The notes beneath the pieces were generated by a model. The model was not told the origin of the DNA, made no database searches, and saw only the letters and a program-made list of their open reading frames with translations. A DNA stretch of 64,000 nt from Hetaerina americana (lineage: Eukaryota > Arthropoda > Insecta > Odonata > Calopterygidae), in contig JAKTNV010000603.1 in the NCBI GenBank assembly GCA_022747635.1, forward strand, positions 1 through 64,000, given 5' to 3'. Positions 25,370 through 37,046 of this stretch are shown piece by piece. A program made the translations under genes and the position numbers. Numbering within the stretch: the first letter of the stretch is position 1; each line of letters begins with the position of its first letter.

Positions 25370-25997
25370 ACACTCGGGCTGAAGCATCTTTTATGATCAT
25401 TTATTGTCTTTCAGGATACATTCTGGGTTTTTTTTGTTTATTTGATGAAAATGAACAACAATACACACCTTGGATACATTTTTGTTTGATTTGTGACAAG
25501 TTTGATTTTCACCTAGAACCCAAAGGTGGGGGTATTTTTGTCACTTTTCATGGAAAAATGTGAAAAATTAAATTTTCTAAAAATGAAATAAATGCCTTCT
25601 AAACACCTCAAACATTCACTCTAAAACAGAAGATTGTTGTTTTTCACAATATTTTTAGAAATTTGGGCTCTTTTAGTAACATTAACACTTTCGCTGAAGC
25701 AACTTTTATGCTCATTTCTTGTATTTCAAGGTTAATTCTGGGTTTTATTTTGTTTATTTGATGAAAATGAACAACAATACACACCTTGGATACATTTTTT
25801 TTGATTTGTGTCGATTGAGATTTTCACCTAGAACCCAAAGGGGGGGGTATTGGCACTTTTCATGGAAAAATGTGAATAATTAAATTTTTTTAAAATGAAA
25901 TATATGCCTTCTAAACACCTTAAACATTCTCTCTAAAACAGAAGATTGTTTTTTTTAGCAATATTTTATTGAAATTTGGCCTCTTTTAGTAACATTA
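25370..25997 (+). repeat. Continuation of block A copy 2 into block C-like monomers
   Basis: Monomers at 25370 and 25685 match 20979 and 21294, sharing acactcgggctg, gtgacaagtttgattttc and tacattttttttgatttgtgtcgattgag. Correspondence ends near 25940, where the T-run reads ttttttttagcaatattttattg (one of the few altered cgcaat sites) and the next monomer belongs to module D. Confidence 0.75.
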
Positions 25998-26621
25998 ACA
26001 CTTGCGCTGAAGCAACTTTTATGCTCATTTCTTGTCTTTCAGGATTAATTCTGGGTTTTATTTTGTTTATTTGATGAAAATGAACAACAACACACACCTT
26101 GGATACATTATTGTTTGATTTGTGTTGAGTGAGATTTTCACCTAGAACCCAAAGGGGGGGTATTGGCAATTTTCATGGAAAAATGTGAAAAATTAAATTT
26201 TCTAAAAATGAAATAAATGCCTTCTTAACACCTCAAACATTCACTCTAAAACAGAAGATTGTTGTTTTTCACAATATTTTTAGAAATTTGGGCTCTTTTA
26301 GTAACAATAACACCTGGGCTGAAGTATCTTTTATGATCATTTATTGTCTTTCAGGATTCATTCTGGGTTTTATTTTGTTTATTTGATGAAAATGAACAAC
26401 AATACACACCTTGGATACATTTTTGTTTGATTTGTGTCGAGTGAGATTTTCACCTAGAACCAAAAGGGGGGGTATTGGCACTTTTCATGGAAAAATGTGA
26501 AATATTAAATTTTCTAAAAATGAAATAAATGCCTTATAAACACCTCAAACATTCACTCTAAAACAAAAGATTGTTGTTTTTCGCAATATTTTTAGAAATT
26601 TGGGCTGTTTTAGTAACATTA
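25998..26621 (+). repeat. Module D, copy 1
   Basis: This recurrent module begins with a TTGCG monomer carrying aacaacaacacacacc, ggatacattattgtttg, gtgttgagtgag and tattggcaattttc, then cttcttaacacc and tttttcacaatatt. The second monomer has agtaacaataacacctggg, ctgaagtatc, agaaccaaaagggggggt and gtgaaatattaaattttc. The combination recurs from 31319, 45817, 55715, 60094 and 62598. Confidence 0.85.
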
Positions 26622-27830
26622 ACACCTGGGCTGAAGCATCTTTTATGATCATTTATTGTCTTTCAGGATACATTCTGGGTTTTAGTTTGTTTATTTGATG
26701 AAAATGAACAACAATACACACTTTGGATACATTTTTGTTTGATTTGTGTCAAGTGAGATTTTCACCTTGAACCCAAAGGGGGGGGGTATTGGCACTTTTC
26801 ATGGAAAAATGTGAAAAATTAAATTTTCTAGAAATGAAATAAATGCCTTATAAACACCTCAAACATTCACTCTAAAACAAAAGATTGTAGTTTTTTGCAA
26901 TATTTTTAGAAATTTGGGCTCTTTTTGTAACATTAACACTTGGGCTGAAGCATCTTTTATGATCATTTATTGTCTTTCAGGATACATTCTGGGTTTTTTT
27001 TGTTTATTTGATGAAAATGAACAACAATACACACCTTGGATACATTTTTGTTTGATTTGTGACAAGTGTGATTTTCACCTAGAACCCAAAGGTGGGGGTA
27101 TTTTTGTCACTTTTCATGGAAAAATTTGAAAAATTAAATTTTCTAAAAATGAAATAAATGCCTTCTAAACACCTCAAACATTCACTCTAAAACAGAAGAT
27201 TGTAGTTTTTCACAATATTTTTAGAAATTTGGGCTCTTTTAGTAACATTAACACTTTCGCTGAAGCAACTTTTATGCTCATTTCTTGTATTTCAAGGTTA
27301 ATTCTGGGTTTTATTTTGTTTATTTGATGAAAATGAACAACAATACACACCTTGGATACATTTTTGTTTGATTTCTGTTGAGTGAGATTTTCACCTAGAA
27401 CCCAAAGGGGGGGGTATTGGCACTTTTCATGGAAAAATGTGAAAAATTAAATTTTCTAAAAATGAAATAAATGCCTTCTAAACACCTCAAACATTCGCTC
27501 TAAAACAGAAGATTGTTGTTTTTCGCAATATTTTTAGAAATTTGGGCTCTTTTAGTAACATTAACACCTGGGCTGAAGCATCTTTTATGATCATTTATTG
27601 TCTTTCAGGATACATTCTGGGTTTTATTTTATTTATTTGATGAAAATGAACAACAATACACACCTTGGATACATTTTTGTTTGATTTGTGTCGAGTGAGA
27701 TTTTCACCTAGAACCCAAAGGGGGGGTATTGGCACTTTTCATGGAAAAATGTGAATAATTAAATTTTTTTTAAATGAAATATATGCCTTCTAAACACCTT
27801 AAACATTCACTCTAAAACAGAAGATTTTTT
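26622..27830 (+). repeat. Duplicated block C, partial copy
   Basis: The monomer at 26622 starts like the one after module D (ttgggctgttttagtaac, gggttttagtttg) and in its middle switches to cactttggatac, gtcaagtgag and caccttgaaccc, the pattern seen at 22330 and 29530. The next three monomers, 26936, 27251 and 27564, correspond to 22553, 22868 and 23180 at an offset of 4383-4384 bp. The correspondence ends before the TTGCG monomer at 27875. Confidence 0.8.
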
Positions 27831-27874
27831 TTTTCGCAGTATTTTTAGAAATTTGGCCTCTTTTAGTAACATTA

Positions 27875-28187
27875 ACACTTGCGCTGAAGCAACTTTTATG
27901 CTCATTTCTTGTCTTTCAGGATTAATTCTGGGTTTTATTTTATTTATTTGATGAAAATGAACAACAATACACACCATGGAAACATTTTGGTTTGATTTGT
28001 GTCAAGTGAGATTTTCACCTAGAACCCAAAGGGGGGGGTATTGGCACTTTTCATGGAAAAATGTGAAAAATTAAATTTTCTAAAAATGAAATAAATGCCT
28101 TATAAACACCTCAAACATTCACTCTAAAACAAAAGATTGTAGTTTTATGCAATATTTTTAGAAATTTGGGCTCTTTTAGTAACATTA
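27875..28187 (+). repeat. TTGCG monomer, GGTTTG subtype
   Basis: This monomer is preceded by ttagaaatttggcctc and carries attttggtttgatttgtg and gtcaagtgag. The same subtype starts at 21608, 28814 and 30691, each time followed by a monomer with acaaaagattgtag. It is a joining monomer between repeats of block C. Confidence 0.75.
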
Positions 28188-30640
28188 ACACTCGGGCTGA
28201 AGCATCTTTTATGATCATTTATTGTCTTTCAGGATACATTCTGGGTTTTTTTTTGTTTATTTGATGAAAATGAACAACAATACACACCTTGGATACATTT
28301 TTGTTTGATTTGTGACAAGTTTGATTTTCACCTAGAACCCAAAGGTGGGGGTATTTTTGTCACTTTTCATGGAAAAATGTGAAAAAATAAATTTTCTAAA
28401 AATGAAATAAATGCCTTCTAAACACCTCAAACATTCACTCTAAAACAGAAGATTGTTGTTTTTCACAATATTTTTAGAAATTTGGGCTCTTTTAGTAACA
28501 TTAACACTTTCGCTGAAGCAACTTTTATGCTCATTTCTTGTATTTCAAGGTTAATTCTGGGTTTTATTTTGTTTATTTGATGAAAATGAACAACAATACA
28601 CACCTTGGATACATTTTTTTTGATTTGTGTCGATTGAGATTTTCACCTAGAACCCAAAGGGGGGGTATTGGCACTTTTCATGGAAAAATGTGAATAATTA
28701 AATTTTTTTAAAATGAAATATATGCCTTCTAAACACCTTAAACATTCACTCTAAAACAGAAGATTTTTTTTTTCGCAATATTTTTAGAAATTTGGCCTCT
28801 TTTAGTAACATTAACACTTGCGCTGAAGCAACTTTTATGCTCATTTCTTGTCTTTCAGGATTAATTCTGGGTTTTATTTTGTTTATTTGATGAAAATGAA
28901 CAACAATACACACCATGGAAACATTTTGGTTTGATTTGTGTCAAGTGAGATTTTCACCTAGAACCCAAAGGGGGGGTATTGGCACTTTTCATGGAAAAAT
29001 GTGAAAAATTAAATTTTCTAAAAATGAAATAAATGCCTTATAAACACCTCAAACATTCACTCTAAAACAAAAGATTGTAGTTTTTCGCAATATTTTTAGA
29101 AATTTGGGCTCTTTTAGTAACATTAAGACCTGGGCTGAAGCATCTTTTATGATGATTTATTGTCTTTCAGGATTCATTCTGGGTTTTATTTTATTTATTT
29201 GATGAAAATGAACAACAATACACACCTTGGACACATTTTTGTTTGATTTGAGTTGAGTGAGATTTTCACCTAGAACCCAAAGTGGGGGGTATTGGCACTT
29301 TTCATGGAAAAATGTGAAAAATTAAATTTCCTAAAAATGAAATAAATGCCTTATAAACACCTCAAACATTCACCTTAAAATAAAAGATTGTAGTTTTTCG
29401 CAATATTTTTAGAAATTTGGGATCTTATAGTAACATTAACACTTGGGCTGAAGCATCTTTTATGATCATTTATTGTCTTTCAGGATACATTCTGGGTTTT
29501 ATTTTGTTTATTTGATGAAAATGAACAACAATACACACTTTGGATACATTTTTGTTTGATTTGTGTCAAGTGAGATTTTCACCTTGAACCCAAAGGGGGG
29601 GGTATTGGCACTTTTCATGGAAAAATGTGAAAAATTAAATTTTCTAGAAATGAAATAAATGCCTTATAAACACCTCAAACATTCACTCTAAAACAAAAGA
29701 TTGTAGTTTTTTGCAATATTTTTAGAAATTTGGGCTCTTTTTGTAACATTAACACTTGGGCTGAAGCATCTTTTATGATCATTTATTGTCTTTCAGGATA
29801 CATTCTGGGTTTTTTTTGTTTATTTGATGAAAATGAACAACAATACACACCTTGGATACATTTTTGTTTGATTTGTGACAAGTGTGATTTTCACCTAGAA
29901 CCCAAAGGTGGGGGTATTTTTGTCACTTTTCATGGAAAAATTTGAAAAATTAAATTTTCTAAAAATGAAATAAATGCCTTCTAAACACCTCAAACATTCA
30001 CTCTAAAACAGAAGATTGTAGTTTTTCACAATATTTTTAGAAATTTGGGCTCTTTTAGTAACATTAACACTTTCGCTGAAGCAACTTTTATGCTCATTTC
30101 TTGTATTTCAAGGTTAATTCTGGGTTTTATTTTGTTTATTTGATGAAAATGAACAACAATACACACCTTGGATACATTTTTGTTTGATTTCTGTTGAGTG
30201 AGATTTTCACCTAGAACCCAAAGGGGGGGGTATTGGCACTTTTCATGGAAAAATGTGAAAAATTAAATTTTCTAAAAATGAAATAAATGCCTTCTAAACA
30301 CCTCAAACATTCGCTCTAAAACAGAAGATTGTTGTTTTTCGCAATATTTTTAGAAATTTGGGCTCTTTTAGTAACATTAACACCTGGGCTGAAGCATCTT
30401 TTATGATCATTTATTGTCTTTCAGGATACATTCTGGGTTTTATTTTATTTATTTGATGAAAATGAACAACAATACACACCTTGGATACATTTTTGTTTGA
30501 TTTGTGTCGAGTGAGATTTTCACCTAGAACCCAAAGGGGGGGTATTGGCACTTTTCATGGAAAAATGTGAATAATTAAATTTTTTTAAAATGAAATATAT
30601 GCCTTCTAAACACCTTAAACATTCACTCTAAAACAGAAGA
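28188..30640 (+). repeat. Duplicated block C, copy 2 (~2.5 kb)
   Basis: This is the second full copy of the block at 20979-23450, monomer for monomer. Differences seen include a longer T-run after tctggg near 28240, gatgatttattg near 29150 in place of gatcatttattg, and a normal gggttttattttg near 29490 where copy 1 has ggggtttttattttg. After this copy the array continues with a TTGCG monomer (30691) rather than the TAGCG monomer that follows copy 1. Confidence 0.85.
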
Positions 30641-30690
30641 TTTTTTTTTTCGCAATATTTTTAGAAATTTGGCCTCTTTTAGTAACATTA

Positions 30691-31318
30691 ACACTTGCGC
30701 TGAAGCAACTTTTATGCTCATTTCTTGTCTTTCAGGATTAATTCTGGGTTTTATTTTGTTTATTTGATGAAAATGAACAACAATACACACCATGGAAACA
30801 TTTTGGTTTGATTTGTGTCAAGTGAGATTTTCACCTAGAACCCAAAGGGGGGGGTATTGGCACTTTTCATGGAAAAATGTGAAAAATTAAATTTTCTAAA
30901 AATGAAATAAATGCCTTATAAACACCTCAAACATTCACTCTAAAACAAAAGATTGTAGTTTTTCGCAATATTTTTAGAAATTTGGGCTCTTTTAGTAACA
31001 TTAACACTTGGGCTGAAGCATCTTTTATGATCATTTATTGTCTTTCAGGATACATTCTGGGTTTTATTTTGTTTATTTGATGAAAATGAACAACAATACA
31101 CACCTTGGATACATTTTTGTTTGATTTGTGGCGAGTGTGATTTTCACCTAGAACCCAAAGGTGGGGGTATTTTTGTCACTTTTCATGGAAAAATGTGAAA
31201 AATTAAATTTTCTAAAAATGAAATAAATGCCTTCTAAACACCTCAAACATTCACTCTAAAACAGAAGATTGTTTTTTTCGCAATATTTTTAGAAATTTGG
31301 CCTCTTTTAGTAACATTA
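30691..31318 (+). repeat. Joining monomers before the truncated-monomer region
   Basis: These two monomers start at 30691 and 31004. The second is of the GTGGGGG-TATTTTTG class with the private gtggcgagtgtgattttc. The module that follows is shared with 45.8 kb, but its upstream monomer is not: at 45505 the corresponding monomer has ttctgttgagtgag and an uninterrupted G-tract. The shared region therefore begins between the G-tract and the end of this monomer. Confidence 0.7.
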
Positions 31319-31942
31319 ACACTTGCGCTGAAGCAACTTTTATGCTCATTTCTTGTCTTTCAGGATTAATTCTGGGTTTTATTTTGTTTATTTGATGAAA
31401 ATGAACAACAACACACACCTTGGATACATTATTGTTTGATTTGTGTTGAGTGAGATTTTCACCTAGAACCCAAAGGGGGGGTATTGGCAATTTTCATGGA
31501 AAAATGTGAAAAATTAAATTTTCTAAAAATGAAATAAATGCCTTCTTAACACCTCAAACATTCACTCTAAAACAGAAGATTGTTGTTTTTCACAATATTT
31601 TTAGAAATTTGGGCTCTTTTAGTAACAATAACACCTGGGCTGAAGTATCTTTTATGATCATTTATTGTCTTTCAGGATTCATTCTGGGTTTTATTTTGTT
31701 TATTTGATGAAAATGAACAACAATACACACCTTGGATACATTTTTGTTTGATTTGTGTCGAGTGAGATTTTCACCTAGAACCAAAAGGGGGGGTATTGGC
31801 ACTTTTCATGGAAAAATGTGAAATATTAAATTTTCTAAAAATGAAATAAATGCCTTATAAACACCTCAAACATTCACTCTAAAACAAAAGATTGTTGTTT
31901 TTCGCAATATTTTTAGAAATTTGGGCTGTTTTAGTAACATTA
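31319..31942 (+). repeat. Module D, copy 2
   Basis: This module has the same defining variants as the copy at 25998, including acattattgtttg, tattggcaattttc, agtaacaataacacc and gaagtatc. It opens a block of about 1.7 kb that is repeated 14498 bp downstream with unchanged spacing. Confidence 0.85.
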
Positions 31943-32567
31943 ACACCTGGGCTGAAGCATCTTTTATGATCATTTATTGTCTTTCAGGATACATTCTGGG
32001 TTTTAGTTTGTTTATTTGATGAAAATGAACAACAATACACACCTTGGATACATTTTTGTTTGATTTGTGTCGAGTGAGATTTTCACCTAGAACCCATAGG
32101 TGGGGGTATTGGCACTTTTCATGGAAAAATGTGAAAAATTAAATTTTCTAAAAATGAAATAAATGCCTTATAAACACCTTAAACATTCACTCTAAAACAA
32201 AAGGTTGTAGTTTTTCGCAATATTTTTAGAAATTTGGGCTCTTTTAGTAACATTAACACTTGGGCTGAAGCATCTTTTATGATCATTTATTGTCTTTCAG
32301 GATACATTCTGGGTTTTATTTTGTTTATTTGATGAAAATGAACAACAATACACACCTTGGATACATTTTTGTTTGATTTGTGTCGAGTGTGATTTTCCGC
32401 TAGAACCCAAAGGGGGGGTATTGGCACTTTTCATGGAAAAATGTGAAAAATTAAATTTTCTAAAAATGAAATAAATGCCTTCTAAACACCTCAAACATTC
32501 ACTCTAAAACAGAAGATTGTTGTTTTTCGCAATATTTTTAGAAATTTGGGCTCTTTTGGTAACATTA

Positions 32568-32774
32568 ACACTTGCGCTGAAGCAAAAATTTATGCTCATT
32601 TCTTGTCTTTCAGGATTAATTCTGGTATTGGCACTTTTCATGGAAAAATGTGAAAAATTAAATTTTCTAAAAATGTAATAAATGCCTTATAAACACCTCA
32701 AACATTCACTCTAAAACAGAAGATTGTTGTTTTTCGCAATATTTTTAGAAATTTGGGCTCTTTTAGTAACATTA
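32568..32774 (+). repeat. Truncated monomer (207 bp), copy 1
   Basis: The monomer jumps from gattaattctgg directly to tattggcacttttc near 32625, losing about 105 bp that normally hold the gggttttattttg, tgaaaatgaac, caccatggaaac and cacctagaaccc blocks and the G-tract. The breakpoint joins tctgg(g) to the right end of the G-tract, so short G-run homology is available at both ends. It also carries gaagcaaaaatttatgctc and tcttttggtaac. Confidence 0.9.
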
Positions 32775-34026
32775 ACACCTGGGCTGAAGCATCTTTTATG
32801 ATCATTTATTGTCTTTCAGGATACATTCTGGGTTTTATTTTGTTTATTTGATGAAAATGAACAACAATACACACCTTGAATACATTTTTGTTTGATTTGT
32901 GTCGAGTGAGATTTTCACCTAGAACCCAAAGGGGGGGGTATTGGCACTTTTCATGGAAAAATGTAAAAAATTAAATTTTCTAAAAATGAAATAAATGCCT
33001 TATAAACACCTCAAACATTCACTCTAAAACAAAAGATTGTTGTTTTTCGCAATATTTTTAGAAATTTGGGCTCTTTTAGTAACATTAACACCTGGGCTGA
33101 AGCATCTTTTATGATCATTTATTGTCTTTCAGGATACATTCTGGGTTTTATTTTGTTTATTTGATGAAAATGAACAACAATACACACCTTGGATACATTT
33201 TTGTTTGATTTGTGTCGAGTGAGATTTTCACCTAGAACCAAAAGGGGGGGTATTGGCACTTTTCATGGATAAATGTGAAATATTAAATTTTCTAAAAATG
33301 AAATAAATGCCTTATAAACACCTCAAACATTCACTCTAAAACAAAAGATTGTTGTTTTTTCGCAATATTTTTAGAAATTTGGGCTGTTTTAGTAACATTA
33401 ACACCTGGGCTGAAGCATCTTTTATGATCATTTATTGTCTTTCAGGATACATTCTGGGTTTTAGTTTGTTTATTTGATGAAAATGAACAACAATACACAC
33501 CTTGGATACATTTTTGTTTGATTTGTGTCGAGTGAGATTTTCACCTAGAACCCATAGGTGGGGGTATTGGCACTTTTCATGGAAAAATGTGAAAAATTAA
33601 ATTTTCTAAAAATGAAATAAATGCCTTATAAACACCTTAAACATTCACTCTAAAACAAAAGGTTGTAGTTTTTCGCAATATTTTTAGAAATTTGGGCTCT
33701 TTTAGTAACATTAACACTTGGGCTGAAGCATCTTTTATGATCATTTATTGTCTTTCAGGATACATTCTGGGTTTTATTTTGTTTATTTGATGAAAATGAA
33801 CAACAATACACACCTTGGATACATTTTTGTTTGATTTGTGTCGAGTGTGATTTTCCGCTAGAACCCAAAGGGGGGGGTATTGGCACTTTTCATGGAAAAA
33901 TGTGAAAAATTAAATTTTCTAAAAATGAAATAAATGCCTTCTAAACACCTCAAACATTCACTCTAAAACAGAAGATTGTTGTTTTTCGCAATATTTTTAG
34001 AAATTTGGGCTCTTTTGGTAACATTA

Positions 34027-34233
34027 ACACTTGCGCTGAAGCAAAAATTTATGCTCATTTCTTGTCTTTCAGGATTAATTCTGGTATTGGCACTTTTCAT
34101 GGAAAAATGTGAAAAATTAAATTTTCTAAAAATGAAATAAATGCCTTCTAAACACCTCAAACATTCACTCTAAAACAAAAGATTGTTGTTTTTCGCAATA
34201 TTTTTAGAAATTTGGGCTCTTTTAGTAACATTA
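34027..34233 (+). repeat. Truncated monomer (207 bp), copy 2
   Basis: This monomer has the same junction (ctggtattggcac near 34081), the same length and the same gaagcaaaaatttatgc as the copy at 32568. It lies 1459 bp downstream as part of the tandem duplication. After the junction it has aaaatgaaataaatgccttc, unlike copies 1 and 3, which have aaaatgtaataaatgcctta. Confidence 0.9.
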
Positions 34234-34857
34234 ACACCTGGGCTGAAGCATCTTTTATGATCATTTATTGTCTTTCAGGATACATTCTGGGTTTTATTTT
34301 GTTTATTTGATGAAAATGAACAACAATACACACCTTGGATACATTTTTGTTTGATTTGTGTCGAGTGAGATTTTCACCTAGAACCCATAGGTAGGGGTAT
34401 TGGCACTTTTCATGGAAAAATGTGAAAAATTAAATTTTCTAAAAATGAAATAAATGCCTTATAAACACCTCAAACATTCACTCTAAAACAGAAGATTGTT
34501 GTTTTTCGCAATATTTTTAGAAATTTGGGCTCTTTTAGTAACATTAACACCTGGGCTGAAGCATCTTTTATGATTATTTATTGTCTTTCAGGATACATTC
34601 TGGGTTTTATTTTGTTTATTTGATGAAAATGAACAACAATACACACCTTGGATACATTTTTGTTTGATTTGTGTCGAGTGAGATTTTCACCTAGAACCCA
34701 AAGGGGGGGGTATTGGCACTTTTCATGGAAAAATGTGAAAAATTAAATTTTCTAAAAATGAAATAAATGCCTTCTAAACACCTTAAACATTCACTCTAAA
34801 ACAGAAGATTTTTTTTTCGCAATATTTTTAGAAATTTGGCCTGTTTTAGTAACATTA
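34234..34857 (+). repeat. CTGGG monomers
   Basis: These two CTGGG monomers start at 34234 and 34547. The first has ccataggtaggggtattgg, a G-tract variant shared with the monomer at 47273. The second has atgattatttattg. They connect the tandem duplication to module E. Confidence 0.75.
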
Positions 34858-35483
34858 ACGCTTGCGCTGAAGCATCTTTTAATGATCATTTATTGTCTTT
34901 CAGGATTCATTCTGGGTTAAATTTTGTTTATTTGATGAAAATGAACAACAATACACACCTTGGATACATTTTTGTTTGATTTGTGTCGAGTGAGATTTTC
35001 ACCTAGAACCCAAAGGGGGGGGTATTGGCACTTTTCATGGAAAAATGTTAAAAAATTAAATTTTCTAAAAATGAAATAAATGCCTTCTAAACACCTTAAA
35101 CATTCACTTTAAAACAGAAGATTGTTGTTTGTCGCAATATTTTTAGAAATTTGGGCTCTTTTAGTAACATTAACACTTGCGCTGAAGCAACTTTTATGCT
35201 CATTTCTTGTATTTCAAGGTTAATTCTGGGTTTTATTTTGTTTATTTGATGAAAATGAACAAAAATACACACCATGGAAACATTTTTGTTTGATTTGTGT
35301 CGAGTGAGATTTTCACCTAGAACCCAATGGGGGATATTGGCACTTTTCATGGAAAAATGTGAAAAATTAAATTTTCTAAAAATTAAATAAATGCCTTCTA
35401 AACACCTCAAACATTCACTCTAAAACAAAAGATTGTTGTTTTTCGCAATATTTTTAGAAATTTGGGCTCTTTTAGTAACATTA
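34858..35483 (+). repeat. Module E, copy 2, with fused monomer
   Basis: The monomer at 34858 matches 16284 (acgcttgcgctg, tttaatgatcatt, gggttaaattttg). The monomer at 35173 begins as 16599 (gtttgtcgcaat before it, cccaatgg) but from ggggatattggcac onward follows 16912 (gtgaaaaattaaattttc, ctaaaaattaaataaatg). One monomer equivalent has been removed, with the join in cccaatgggggatattgg, at the G-tract. Confidence 0.8.
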
Positions 35484-36106
35484 ACACCTGGGCTGAAGCA
35501 TCTTTTATGATCATTTATTGTCTTTCAGGATACATTCTGGGTTTTATTTTGTTTATTTGATGAAAATGAACAATAATACACACCATGGAAACATTTTTGT
35601 TTGATTTGTGTCGAGAGAGATTTTCACCTAGAACCCAAAGGGGGGGGTATTGGCACTTTTCATGGAAAAATGTGAAAAATTAAATTTTCTAAAAATGAAA
35701 TAAATGCCTTATAAACACCTCAAACATTCACTCTAAAACAAAAGATTGTAGTTTTTCGCAATATTTTTAGAAATTTGGGCTCTTTTAGTAACATTAACAC
35801 TTGGGCTGAAGCATCTATTATGATCATTTATTGTCTTTCAGGATACATTCTGGGTTTTATTTTGTTTATTTGATGAAAATGAACAACAATACACACCTTG
35901 GATACATTTTTGTTTGATTTGTGTCGATTGTGATTTTCACCTAGAACCCAAAGGTGGGGGTATTTTTGTCACTTTTCATGGAAAAAGGTGAAAAATTAAA
36001 TTTTCTAAAAATGAAATAAATGCCTTCTAAACACCTCTAACATTCACTCTAAAACAGAAGAATAATGTTTTTCACAATATTTTCAGAAATTTGGGCTCTT
36101 TTAGTA
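35484..36106 (+). repeat. CTGGG and GTGGGGG monomers
   Basis: Monomers start at 35484 and 35797. The first combines a CTGGG start and ggatacattc with caataatacacaccatgg and gagagagattttc, so it mixes CTGGG and D-type features. The second is of the GTGGGGG-TATTTTTG class with catctattatg, gtcgattgtgattttc, gaaaaaggtg and gaagaataatg. Confidence 0.75.
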
Positions 36107-36733
36107 ACACTTTCGCTGAAGCAACTTTTATGCTCATTTCTTGTATTTCAAGGTTAATTCTGGGTTTTATTTTGTTTATTTGATGAAAATGAACAACAAT
36201 ACACACCTTGGATACATTTTTGTTTGATTTCTGTTGAGTGAGATTTTCACCTAGAACCCAAAGGGGGGGGTATCGGCACTTTACATGGAAAAATGTGAAA
36301 AATTAAATTTTCTAAAAATGAAATAAATGCCTTCTAAACACCTCAAACATTCGCTCTAAATCAGAAGATTGTTTTTTTTTCGCAATATTTTTAGAAATTT
36401 GGGCTCTTTTAGTAACATTGACACCTGAGCTGAAGCATCTTTTATGATAATTTATTGTCTTTCAGGATTCATTCTGGGTTTTATTTTATTTATTTGATGA
36501 AAATGAACAACAATACACACCTTGGATACATTTTTGTTTGATTTGTGTCGAGTGAGATTTTCACCTAGAACCCAAAGGGGGGGGTATTGGCACTTTTCAT
36601 GGAAAAATGTGAAAAATTAAATTTTCTAAAAATGAAATAAATGCCTTATAAACACCTCAAACATTCACTCTAAAACAGAAGATTGTTGTTTTTCGCAAAA
36701 TTTTTAGAAATTTTGGCTCTTTTAGTAACATTA
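36107..36733 (+). repeat. Block G, copy 1 (two monomers)
   Basis: Monomers at 36107 and 36421 correspond to 39868 and 40181 at an offset near 3760 bp. They share ttctgttgagtgag, tatcggcactttacatgg, ctaaatcagaag, acacctgagctgaagc and ttagaaattttggctc. The join before 36107 reads ttttagtaacactttcg: six bases (attaac) are missing compared with ttttagtaacattaacac, probably by slippage between TAAC repeats. Confidence 0.8.
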
Positions 36734-37046
36734 ACACTTTCGCTGAAGCAACTTTTATGCTCATTTCTTGTATTTCAAGGTTAATTCTGGGTTTTATTTT
36801 GTTTATTTGATGAAAATGAACAATAATACACACCATGGAAACATTTTTGTTTGATTTGTGTCGAGTGAGATTTTCACCTAGAACCCAAAGGGGGGGGTAT
36901 TGGCACTTTTCATGGAAAAATGTGAAAAATTAAATTTTCTAAAAATGAAATAAATGCCTTCTAAACACCTCAAACATTCGCTCGAAATCAGAAGATTGTT
37001 TTTTTTCGCAATATTTTTAGAAATTTGGGCTCTTTTAGTAACATTA
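36734..37046 (+). repeat. TTTCG monomer
   Basis: This TTTCG monomer has aacaataatacacacc and ends with attcgctcgaaatcag. Its counterpart at 40494 shares the start but has acaacaatacacacc and tttgaaatgtatcgag, so block G stops being shared within it. Confidence 0.7.

Larger units (their letters stand above)
31180..32920 (+). repeat. Block F, copy 1 (~1.74 kb, repeated at +14498)
   Basis: Monomer starts 31319, 31631, 31943, 32256, 32568 and 32775 correspond to 45817, 46129, 46441, 46754, 47066 and 47273, each exactly 14498 bp away, so no net insertion or deletion separates the copies. The block contains the 207-bp truncated monomer. On the left, correspondence starts just right of the G-tract. 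On the right it stops near the next G-tract, aaagggggggg here against ccataggtagggg near 47423. Confidence 0.85.
31780..34233 (+). repeat. Tandem duplication, period ~1458 bp
   Basis: Monomers 31943, 32256, 32568 (truncated) and 32775 are repeated at 33401, 33714, 34027 (truncated) and 34234, offsets 1458-1459 bp. Shared variants are agaaccaaaaggggg, gaaatattaaattttc, gggttttagtttg, ccataggtgggggtattgg, acaaaaggttgtag, gattttccgctagaaccc and gaagcaaaaatttatgc. The period equals four full monomers plus one truncated one. Inside it, only the first copy has aaaatgtaataaatgcc. Confidence 0.85.
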
